Assembly: GCA_963544755.1 (NCBI GenBank)
Contig: CAUUGH010000003.1
Span: forward strand, 23,122 to 87,121
Direction: 5' to 3'
From: Selenomonas sp963544755
GTDB taxonomy: Bacteria > Bacillota > Negativicutes > Selenomonadales > Selenomonadaceae
Length of the DNA stretch: 64,000 bases
Below, one piece after another: positions 44,776-51,392 of this stretch (position 1 is the stretch's first letter; every line of letters starts with the position of its first letter). The position numbers were made by a program, and so were the translations under genes. The notes below the pieces were generated by a model. That model did no database searches and was not told where the DNA came from. It saw only the letters and a program-made list of their open reading frames with translations.

Positions 44776-45717
44776 TTGCAAAAGCCGCGCATCATTGAAG
44801 GGACATACACCGATTATCTTTGTCTTTTCGGCGACCATAGAACGGCGTACTCAGATCTTTGTGCGAGAGCAACAGCTTCCGGTTCCGGCGCACTCTACAT
44901 CTTGCTTGATGAAAAAGGCGTTTTAGGCTATCTGGCTAAAACAGACGAGGGCGATACAGACCGCATCGCGCAAATATTCACCGTACCGAAGCGGCGCGGC
45001 GAAGGCGCAGCAAAGCATCTGTTAGCTACAGCATTAGAAAAATCACCCAAAGAGCTTTGGCTAAACCTGACAGAAAGTGCCGCTTATTTTGCACAGCTTG
45101 ATAAGCTGGTTCGCCAAGTCGGCTTTTGGGTAGGTAACGCTAGTACAACCTTTCGCTCCGGCATAGAAAAAGATCTATCCCACTGGGAAAAATTCATGCA
45201 GGAAAAGGGTAATAGACTCTGTGCGCTCATCGAGCGGCTTGGCTTTTTTGCCTACTCTTTTAAAAAAGCGCCCTCTGAGTTTTTAGATGCGCTTTATCAC
45301 TCATCAGAAAACGAATACGGCAATCTCTTAGACGTGCAGACATTTTTTGATAACGAGGGCAAGGCGCTTGATCAAGATATGAGTTTCTTGCTGGTGCATA
45401 AGAAAAAGAAAGAAAAAAAGCTTGCAGGCTATAGCCTGGTGATACGTCCTGACGAAAAAAGCGCCGTCTTTGAGCATATGTCGGCAGCGCCTGAGTTTCA
45501 GCGTACAGGCTGCGTCTTTTTGGCCATCGCGCGTTCGATGGATGTGTTTAAAGAAAAAGGCTGCAACCGTGCCGCCTACACCGTATATGAGGACAACAAG
45601 CGAGCAAACACGTTTTGCAGGCGAGTTTTTGAGCGCGTCACCGTATCTTCAAAGCGCACATATCATTATATGTTTAGGAGGAAAAACATTGACACCATTA
45701 GAGCAAAAAGTTTATGA
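44776..45717 (+). CDS. Two-domain GNAT acyltransferase, candidate peptide acylase
   Basis: The 313-residue protein carries two GNAT folds. The first (residues about 40-125) has the acyl-CoA/ACP pantetheine loop RRGEGA at 73-78; the second (about 205-300) has the weaker QRTGCV. The TTG start at 44776 follows AAGGAGG at 44761-44767. It lies directly before the ACP gene (they overlap by 29 bases). In known RiPP lipopeptides (selidamides, goadvionins) GNAT-like enzymes attach fatty acyl groups to the peptide, so this one may transfer an acyl group from the cluster's ACP. That role is inferred. It could instead confer self-protection by acetylation. Confidence 0.75.
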   Translation: MQKPRIIEGTYTDYLCLFGDHRTAYSDLCARATASGSGALYILLDEKGVLGYLAKTDEGDTDRIAQIFTVPKRRGEGAAKHLLATALEKSPKELWLNLTESAAYFAQLDKLVRQVGFWVGNASTTFRSGIEKDLSHWEKFMQEKGNRLCALIERLGFFAYSFKKAPSEFLDALYHSSENEYGNLLDVQTFFDNEGKALDQDMSFLLVHKKKKEKKLAGYSLVIRPDEKSAVFEHMSAAPEFQRTGCVFLAIARSMDVFKEKGCNRAAYTVYEDNKRANTFCRRVFERVTVSSKRTYHYMFRRKNIDTIRAKSL

Positions 45718-45967
45718 CAAGATCGTTAAGACCATGGATTTAGACGTTTCCGAGCTAGAAGGAGTCGATGAAAATTCTCCGCTTTTTGGCGAAGCAAAAG
45801 AAGGCGAGCCTTCTTTTGGGCTTGACTCCATTGATTCTTTAGAGCTGGTTGTCATGATTGAAAGCACTTGGGGACTTGGAGAAATTCCAAGCGAGGAGAT
45901 GGCAAAGTTGCAGACGGTGAAAGCTATCGCTAGCTATGTGGCAGAGCATACGGAGCAGCCCCTATGA
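45689..45967 (+). CDS. Acyl carrier protein
   Basis: The 92-residue acidic protein has the phosphopantetheine site FGLDSIDSLELV with Ser47 as attachment residue. The start is TTG at 45689, set by AGGAGG at 45676-45681; upstream in-frame ATG codons lie inside the GNAT gene and would add foreign sequence. It differs from a housekeeping AcpP in having an insertion before the Ser (FGEAKEGEPS) and resembles carriers of dedicated type II synthases. It overlaps the ketosynthase gene by 4 bases (ATGA), so the two are translationally coupled. A phosphopantetheinyl transferase is not in the window. Confidence 0.9.
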   Translation: MTPLEQKVYDKIVKTMDLDVSELEGVDENSPLFGEAKEGEPSFGLDSIDSLELVVMIESTWGLGEIPSEEMAKLQTVKAIASYVAEHTEQPL

Positions 45968-47181
45968 GTCGGCGCGTAGTCGTAACGGGCATGGGGCTTG
46001 TCGCAGGCGCAGCGCGTGATAAAGAATCCTTCGCTAAGGCGTGTTTTCAAGGCGAAGGCAGCATTAGACCATGTACGGCGTTTGCTCCAAAAGGGCTTTC
46101 AACGCAGGAGTTTGGTGAAGTAGAAGATCTTTTTTACAAAGATGTGGCGAACGGACGCTATTTTGAAATTCTTCGTCACTCGGCGGTGAGCTTTTTACAA
46201 GATGCGCAACTTACGAAAGAAGAAATATCTGCATGGGGGACGAAATGCCGTATGTTTTTTGGCACCTTGATCTTTAGCTCCGACGCTTTTTATCGCCACA
46301 GTTTGAGAAAAAAAGCAAGAAGCGAGGAAAAAGATTCCTTCATCGCCCACATGAACGACTTTTCGACCTATGCCAAAGCACTCTTAGGTGTTGCAGGAAG
46401 CCTATTTATAGTCTCTTCGTCGTGTGCGGCGGGTACGACGGCAGCTGGTATGGCGCTTGAGTATATCCGCAACGGTCTTTGTGAACGCGCTGTCGTCGGC
46501 GGCGTAGATGCTTTATCTATCGTCACGGCATACGGCTTTAACGCCTTAAAGTCGCTTTCGGCAGCGACGTCAAACCCTTTCGATGAAAGCCGCGACGGCA
46601 TCAATATCGGCGAGTGCGGCGCATTTTTCCTCTTTGAATCACTTTCTTGTGCTAAAGAGCGCGGTGCAGACATCTTAGGTGAAATCGCAGGCTATGCACT
46701 GGGAAACGATGCCTACCACATCACCAGTCCGCGACCGGATGGTGAAGGCGCGTATCGCGTTATGCAGGACGCGCTAAAAGATGCCGGCATAGAGCCAAAA
46801 GACATCGGCTATATCAACGCGCATGGCACAGGAACCCTCGCAAACGATGCGATGGAGATGAAAGCTGTCGAAAAACTTTTCCAAAGCGTTAAAAAAGACA
46901 TCGCACTATCTTCAACTAAGGCTCTTCTTGGACACTGCATGGGCGCATCAGGAGCCATTGAACTGGCAAGCGTGCTGCTTTCGCTGGAAAAAAAGCGTTA
47001 TATTCCCATGCCGCACCTAAAAAAGCGGATTGGCTCTATGAAAAATCTGCGGCTTTCAAAAGAAAGTTTTGACCTTGATGAAGAGTATGCGCTAAAAAAC
47101 AGCTTCGCCTTTTCAGGCAACAGCGCTGCCTTGGTTGTGCGCCGCTACGGCCGAGAAAATGGAAAGGAGCAAACCGCATGA
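45964..47181 (+). CDS. Beta-ketoacyl-ACP synthase (active KS, FabF-like)
   Basis: The 405-residue enzyme condenses malonyl-ACP with an acyl chain. The catalytic triad is complete: Cys154 in VSSSCAAGTT, His287 in INAHGTGT and His324 in TKALLGHCMGASG. It resembles FabF and the alpha ketosynthases of type II polyketide and aryl polyene systems. It overlaps the ACP gene and the second ketosynthase gene by 4 bases each (ATGA), which fixes the set as one module. Together with the following subunit it probably works as a heterodimer. It is unlikely to be the housekeeping fabF, since fabD, fabH, fabZ and acc genes are absent here. Confidence 0.92.
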   Translation: MSRRVVVTGMGLVAGAARDKESFAKACFQGEGSIRPCTAFAPKGLSTQEFGEVEDLFYKDVANGRYFEILRHSAVSFLQDAQLTKEEISAWGTKCRMFFGTLIFSSDAFYRHSLRKKARSEEKDSFIAHMNDFSTYAKALLGVAGSLFIVSSSCAAGTTAAGMALEYIRNGLCERAVVGGVDALSIVTAYGFNALKSLSAATSNPFDESRDGINIGECGAFFLFESLSCAKERGADILGEIAGYALGNDAYHITSPRPDGEGAYRVMQDALKDAGIEPKDIGYINAHGTGTLANDAMEMKAVEKLFQSVKKDIALSSTKALLGHCMGASGAIELASVLLSLEKKRYIPMPHLKKRIGSMKNLRLSKESFDLDEEYALKNSFAFSGNSAALVVRRYGRENGKEQTA

Positions 47182-48209
47182 AGTCGGTTTATATTGATGG
47201 TATCGGTATCCTTTCACCGACTGTCTGCTCTAAAGAAGAACTGGTAGCGGCGGCAGAAAAACTTCTAGAAGGTAAAGTAGATGCCCTAGACACTGTAGCT
47301 TTTGCAAAAGCGTTTGATTTTCCACTGGGCGTTTCGTCTTCAAAAGTGCGCCGCGCCCCACGCTATGCCAAGTTGGCTGTAGCAGCAGCCGCGCAGGCAC
47401 TAGCTGACGCTGATTTTACAGGCGATAAAAGTAAAGTCGGCACGATTTTTTCCACAGGCTATGGACCTGTTGAAAACAACGCGATTTTTGCCGACTCCGT
47501 GGCAGAAGGTGCGCCGCTTTTAGCAAGCCCGACGGTCTTTTCCTATACGGTGCCAAATTCTTGCTTAGGTCAAGTCTGTATCGTCCACAACCTGCAAGGG
47601 CCAAGTACAATGCTGCTTGCAGGCGATGCGGCAGAATACGCCGCGCTTCTTTTAGCAGGCTCTAAAGCAGATTATATACTCTGCGGCGCCGTAGAAGATC
47701 CCGTAAAAGAACTTCGCGAATCCTTTGACGCAGTGTCAGTACTTTCGTCAGAAAAAATTGCAGGCGGCGCGGCGGTGCTGCTCCTTTCGGCAAAGCCCTC
47801 GGCAAACAGCTATTGTCGCCTTGAAAAATTCGCCTCCGTATCGCTTGGCACTTATCCTTATGTAAATCACCTATCCTTAGCGCAGGAAAAAGCCGCTCAA
47901 AAAGCGATGAGCGCTGCGCTAACCGACATAAGTCAAGATGCCTTACCCGATCTTGTGCTGGCGGCAGAAAACGGCAGCGACTTTGATAAAATAGAGCAAA
48001 GAGCGCGTCAAGAGGCGCTAGGCGAAACTTACACTCTTTATCCAAAGCGTATCTTTGGCGAAGCATTAAACTGCGGCTACTTAGAAAATATTGCACTAGG
48101 CGCGGTGATCTTGCAAAATGAAAAAAAACACGAAGGCAAAATTCGCACACTTTTAGCAACCGGTTTGGATGTGCATGGAAACTATCTCGCAGCACGTATG
48201 GAGGTGTAA
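47178..48209 (+). CDS. Ketosynthase-like subunit without catalytic Cys (chain-length-factor-like)
   Basis: The 343-residue protein has the ketosynthase N-terminal fold (VYIDGIGILSPT, TIFSTGYGPVENN, VPNSCLGQV) and is shorter than a full KS. Around the place of the catalytic Cys it reads GPSTMLLAGDAAEYAA, so Cys is replaced (near Gly149-Asp150), and the two His motifs are missing as well. Such inactive partners (CLF or KS-beta) pair with an active KS and set chain length in type II systems. It is overlapped by the KS gene and followed 3 bases later by the ketoreductase gene. The CLF role is inferred from pairing and loss of the active site. Confidence 0.85.
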   Translation: MKSVYIDGIGILSPTVCSKEELVAAAEKLLEGKVDALDTVAFAKAFDFPLGVSSSKVRRAPRYAKLAVAAAAQALADADFTGDKSKVGTIFSTGYGPVENNAIFADSVAEGAPLLASPTVFSYTVPNSCLGQVCIVHNLQGPSTMLLAGDAAEYAALLLAGSKADYILCGAVEDPVKELRESFDAVSVLSSEKIAGGAAVLLLSAKPSANSYCRLEKFASVSLGTYPYVNHLSLAQEKAAQKAMSAALTDISQDALPDLVLAAENGSDFDKIEQRARQEALGETYTLYPKRIFGEALNCGYLENIALGAVILQNEKKHEGKIRTLLATGLDVHGNYLAARMEV

Positions 48210-48212
48210 GGC

Positions 48213-48950
48213 TTGGGCATCTTAGATAAAAAACGCGCCATCATCATCGGCGCATCGGGTGGTATCGGCTTTTCTTGCACCAAGCTGTTTCTTGCCGAAG
48301 GCGCACGCGTTGTCGGCAGCTATCGGCGCGAAAGTAAAGAATTGATGGAGCTTTTAGAAAAAGAAAAGGCATTAAAGACATTCTTTTTGGATCTTGCAGC
48401 GACAGAAGAAATTGCCGAGCGCATGAAAGAAGCTATCGCAGCATTAGGCGGCATCGACATCTTAGTAAATGCCGCCGGCATTTCAAAACCTGCACTCTTT
48501 CACGCAGCCGACCCTAAAGACTGGCGCACGGTTATCGAAACGAGTTTCATGGGGGCTTTTTATACGGCAAAAAGCGTCATATTACCCTTCATGCGAGCAG
48601 GCGCCGGTGCAATTATTGAAGTAAGCTCTGTATATGCCGAGCGCGGCGGTGCAGGTCAAAGCAGCTATTGTGCAGCTAAAGCGGCACTGCTTGGCATGAC
48701 GCGTTCGCTTGGTGTAGAGCTTGCCGCTAAAAAAATTCGCGTAAACGCCGTTGCGCCGGGCTTTATCGACACGACGATGACAGAAGGCTTGAGCGATAAA
48801 CAAAGAAAACAATTTCTTGAGCGTATTCCGATGAAACGCTTTGGAAATCCCTTAGAAGTTGCAGAAGTTTGCGCTTTTCTTGCAAGCGACAAGGCATCAT
48901 ATATCACAGGACAAGTTTTCACCGTTGACGGAGGATTATCCGCCTGCTAG
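48213..48950 (+). CDS. 3-oxoacyl-ACP reductase (FabG-like SDR)
   Basis: The 245-residue short-chain dehydrogenase reduces 3-oxoacyl-ACP to 3-hydroxyacyl-ACP. It has the cofactor motif IIGASGGIGFS, NAAGIS, the catalytic Ser and YxxxK (VSSVYAERGGAGQSSYCAAK) and the family ending SYITGQVFTVDGG. The TTG start at 48213 follows GGAGGTG. No dehydratase or enoyl reductase follows, so the in-cluster product may stop at a hydroxyacyl group unless the housekeeping FabZ/FabI work in trans. NADPH versus NADH use cannot be decided by eye. Confidence 0.92.
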   Translation: MGILDKKRAIIIGASGGIGFSCTKLFLAEGARVVGSYRRESKELMELLEKEKALKTFFLDLAATEEIAERMKEAIAALGGIDILVNAAGISKPALFHAADPKDWRTVIETSFMGAFYTAKSVILPFMRAGAGAIIEVSSVYAERGGAGQSSYCAAKAALLGMTRSLGVELAAKKIRVNAVAPGFIDTTMTEGLSDKQRKQFLERIPMKRFGNPLEVAEVCAFLASDKASYITGQVFTVDGGLSAC

Positions 48951-49029
48951 GCTAAGAACCTAGCTTGATGTGTATATCAACTGCTTAGGCAGAGATATAG
49001 ATGAGCCGCTCATTTTACAAAGTGGTTCA
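48946..49029 (+). promoter_or_regulatory. Hairpin-rich leader before the precursor peptide genes
   Basis: Three short hairpins follow in a row: GCTAGG/CCTAGC (48946-48964, over the ketoreductase stop codon), TTGAT/ATCAA (48965-48979) and TGAGCCGCT/AGTGGTTCA (49002-49029, two wobbles). They may fix the 5' end of a processed precursor mRNA or attenuate. No convincing promoter was found here. Confidence 0.4.
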
Positions 49030-49067
49030 AGAGAAGAAAATTCATGTATTTAAGAGGAGGAACTATC

Positions 49068-49424
49068 ATGAGCAAAATGTCGGATTTTTACACAAAGGTC
49101 GTTTCGGATGCAGAACTTCGTGCTAAGGTCAATACTGTCTTAGGCGGCAAAGACATCGCCAATCTTTCGGATCAAGATCTTGAAAAGCTCGGTGAGATCG
49201 CAAAAGCTGCAGGCTTTGACATTACGCTGGATGAAGCAAAAGAATACCTAAAGGCAGAGGCGAAAGAACTCTCCGATGAGGCGTTAGACGCTGTCGCCGG
49301 CGGCATCAACAAGGGCGTAATTGAATGCGAAGGCAAAAATGCCGGCACGCATGACAAACTCCAAGGCGATGCCAAAATTGGCAAGGGCGGTCTTGGCAGC
49401 CTCGGCAACCTAGGGAAAAAGTAA
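49068..49424 (+). CDS. Nif11-type RiPP precursor peptide 1
   Basis: This 118-residue protein is a peptide natural product precursor. Residues 1-79 are a Nif11-like leader (MSDFYTKVVSDAELRAKVN, IAKAAGFDITLDEAKEYL, LSDEALDAVAGG) ending in the double glycine at 78-79. The 39-residue core starts INKGVIECEGKNAGTHDK and has one Cys (Cys87) and a Gly/Lys/Leu-rich tail (KIGKGGLGSLGNLGKK) that the second precursor lacks. The ATG at 49068 follows AGGAGG at 49055-49060. The C39 exporter should cleave after Gly79, and the radical SAM enzyme should act on the core. The final structure cannot be read from sequence. Confidence 0.93.
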   Translation: MSKMSDFYTKVVSDAELRAKVNTVLGGKDIANLSDQDLEKLGEIAKAAGFDITLDEAKEYLKAEAKELSDEALDAVAGGINKGVIECEGKNAGTHDKLQGDAKIGKGGLGSLGNLGKK

Positions 49425-49442
49425 GGTTTCCTGGTATATATT

Positions 49443-49468
49443 GGCTCTTTGTTTTAGTAAAACGAGCC
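49443..49468 (+). promoter_or_regulatory. Hairpin between the two precursor genes
   Basis: GGCTC (49443-49447) and GAGCC (49464-49468) enclose GTTTT/AAAAC, giving a stem with one TTT bulge. It has no T-run, so processing or partial attenuation is more likely than termination. It could set the ratio of the two peptides. Confidence 0.4.
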
Positions 49469-49514
49469 GCATGAGAAGTCTATTTCAGCTACTTAAAGAA
49501 AAGGAGAATACATC

Positions 49515-49829
49515 ATGAGCAAAATGTCAGATTTTTACGCAAAGGTCATTTCCGACGAGTCGCTTAGAAGTAAATTAAACGATGCTCTCGGCGGCAAGGA
49601 CATCAACAGTGCGTCCGATGAAGAACTAAAGAAGATCGGCGAGATCGCAAAAGCTGCAGGCTTTGACATCACGCTCGACGAGGCAAAGGCATATCTTGCC
49701 TCTGACGCAAAGGATCTTTCCGATGAGGCATTAGACGCTGTTGCCGGCGGCATCAACAAGGGCAAAGTAACGTGCAAGGGCGAAAACGCCGGTACGCACG
49801 AGTCTATCGACGGCAGCGCACAAGTCTAA
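49515..49829 (+). CDS. Nif11-type RiPP precursor peptide 2
   Basis: This 104-residue protein is a paralogue of the first precursor. The leader (residues 1-79) matches closely and also ends AVAGG. The 25-residue core starts INKGKVTCKGENAGTHES and ends IDGSAQV. Shared core features are INKG at 80-83, Cys87, Gly89, NAGTH at 91-95 and a Gly at 100. Lys and Cys spacing is kept while other residues vary, which suggests that these positions are modified or recognised. The ATG at 49515 follows AAGGAG. A strong hairpin follows the gene. Confidence 0.93.
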   Translation: MSKMSDFYAKVISDESLRSKLNDALGGKDINSASDEELKKIGEIAKAAGFDITLDEAKAYLASDAKDLSDEALDAVAGGINKGKVTCKGENAGTHESIDGSAQV

Positions 49830-49873
49830 GGACGCGCATTTACCGACAAGGTTTCTTGCTATTACCCTCTTAT

Positions 49874-49956
49874 CAATCGTCTAAAGAAGATACAGCCGTC
49901 CGTCGTGAATCAAGCGGCGGACGGCTATTTTTATCCGTATTTTCTTTAGATGATTG
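49874..49956 (+). terminator. Large nested terminator hairpin after the precursor genes
   Basis: The inner stem AGCCGTCCGTCG/CGGCGGACGGCT (49894-49905 and 49915-49926) is followed by ATTTTTAT. Around it, CAATCGTCTAAAGAA (49874-49888) pairs with TTCTTTAGATGATTG (49942-49956), one wobble. It should reduce transcription into the maturase gene, so precursors are made in excess over the enzyme. Confidence 0.75.
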
Positions 49957-49997
49957 CTTGTGCTGCTGATGTTTTATTTTTTATACAGGAGGAAACT

Positions 49998-51392
49998 ATG
50001 CGCTATGTGACTTTGAAATCTCGCTACAGTCTGCGCGGCTGGCGCGATATGGAATTTGCTCTTTACGATTGGCAGGCATGGAGCGGAGATTCCGGCAAGA
50101 CGCTTCCTCTTACGCGTATGCAAAAAGAAGCTATTGAAATCTTAACTAAACCGGGCGTTTTTATAGACGATCCGTTGCTTACGCAAAGTATGCGCCAAGC
50201 GGCGCTAAAACTTTTGGAGTTAGGATTTTTAGAAGAATGTTCTTCTGATAAAACTCTTAGCGAAGACCAGCAATACCGCTATGCCGACACTTTGATGGCA
50301 CACAGCTTGACATGGTCGATCACGGGCAACTGTAATTTGCGCTGTAAGCATTGTTATATCTCTTGTGATGAAAATGTCTATGGTGAGCCGACGCTAAAAG
50401 AGTGTGAAGAAGTCGTGCGGCAGATGAAGGAAGCTAATATCGCCATGGTTGATCTGACAGGCGGTGAGCCGTTGGTACGGCGAGATTTTTGGGACTTCGT
50501 CGATATGCTGATCGATTCACATATTTATATTGAAGAAATTTTTTCTAACGGGCTTTTGCTAACGGATGCTTTTCTCGATAAATTAGAAAGCCGTAAATTA
50601 CGTTTGAATGCTTTTTTATTGAGCTTTGATGGCGTTGGCTGTCACGACTGGATGCGCGGTCTTAAAGGCGCGGAAAAAAAGATGATAGAGACGATCAAGC
50701 GGCTTAAAAGCCGCGGTTATGGCGTCATCGTCACGACAGTGCTGCATGAAAACAGCATGGATGCTTTAATGGACACCTATAGGTTGATGAAAGAATTAGA
50801 TGTTGATTTTTGGCGCGTTGCAGATGTCGTAAATACAGGCAACTGGAAAAAGACGCAAAACAGTGAAGTTAAGACCACAAGGCTTTTAGACGCTTATATG
50901 GATCTGATCACAAGGATGAAGCGCGATGGTATGCCGTTTCGCGCTGTCAAGCTGGCAGGCTGTTTTCATGCAAACGGGACTGACTATACGCTGCCGGCAT
51001 TAGGCGGCTGCGGCACGAAAGAGCAAGAATGTGAGCATCTTTGTGAAGCAAGTAAACTTTTTCCGCATCTTTTGCCAGACGGCAGACTTTTGCCGTGTAT
51101 GCCGATGTGCGGCACGGAGATGGAGGAAAAAGCTCCGAATATCTTAAAAGGCGAATACGACATAAAAAAGGCACTGGTTGAATCGCCGCTGGGAAAATAT
51201 ATGGCGTATACCTACCGCGATGTGTTTGAAAATGAAGCAGAGTGCGCGGCTTGTCCACATAAGTACCTGTGCAGCCGCTGTCCAGCGACATCTTTGAACT
51301 ATGGTAGTCTTTTTGCAAAATCGCCTTTGACCTGCACGTTTATTAAGAAAAATTACAAGGCTAAAATTCAGGAAATAATGGAACATGAATGA
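49998..51392 (+). CDS. Radical SAM/SPASM peptide maturase
   Basis: The 464-residue enzyme should modify the precursor cores. The radical SAM motif is CNLRCKHC (Cys112, Cys116, Cys119), followed by MVDLTGGEPLVRRDFWDF. The C-terminal part is Cys-rich (GGCGTKEQECEHLCE, LLPCMPMCG, ECAACPHKYLCSRCPA), as in SPASM domains with two auxiliary Fe-S clusters. The first 100 residues have a short winged-helix-like stretch (LTRMQKEAIEILTKPGVFID) that might bind the leader. The ATG at 49998 follows AGGAGGAAA; an in-frame start at 49950 would lie inside the terminator. The chemistry (thioether, epimerisation or C-C bond) cannot be fixed; a single Cys per core allows one thioether. Confidence 0.9.
   Translation: MRYVTLKSRYSLRGWRDMEFALYDWQAWSGDSGKTLPLTRMQKEAIEILTKPGVFIDDPLLTQSMRQAALKLLELGFLEECSSDKTLSEDQQYRYADTLMAHSLTWSITGNCNLRCKHCYISCDENVYGEPTLKECEEVVRQMKEANIAMVDLTGGEPLVRRDFWDFVDMLIDSHIYIEEIFSNGLLLTDAFLDKLESRKLRLNAFLLSFDGVGCHDWMRGLKGAEKKMIETIKRLKSRGYGVIVTTVLHENSMDALMDTYRLMKELDVDFWRVADVVNTGNWKKTQNSEVKTTRLLDAYMDLITRMKRDGMPFRAVKLAGCFHANGTDYTLPALGGCGTKEQECEHLCEASKLFPHLLPDGRLLPCMPMCGTEMEEKAPNILKGEYDIKKALVESPLGKYMAYTYRDVFENEAECAACPHKYLCSRCPATSLNYGSLFAKSPLTCTFIKKNYKAKIQEIMEHE

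Noticed and set aside
45470..45688. An upstream N-terminal extension of the ACP
   Set aside because: This part reads the GNAT gene in another frame. AGGAGG at 45676-45681 places the start at TTG 45689 and gives a normal ACP length.
45964..48950. The KS, KS-like and SDR genes as housekeeping fatty acid synthesis genes
   Set aside because: fabH, fabD, fabK/I, fabZ and acc genes are absent, the second KS has lost its active site, and the set is overlapped by a GNAT gene inside a RiPP cluster.
48951..49067. A promoter for the precursor genes between the ketoreductase and precursor 1
   Set aside because: TTGATG (48965) and TATAGA (48996) are spaced 25 bases, too far for sigma-70, and no ECF-type pair could be shown by comparison with other sites in the cluster.
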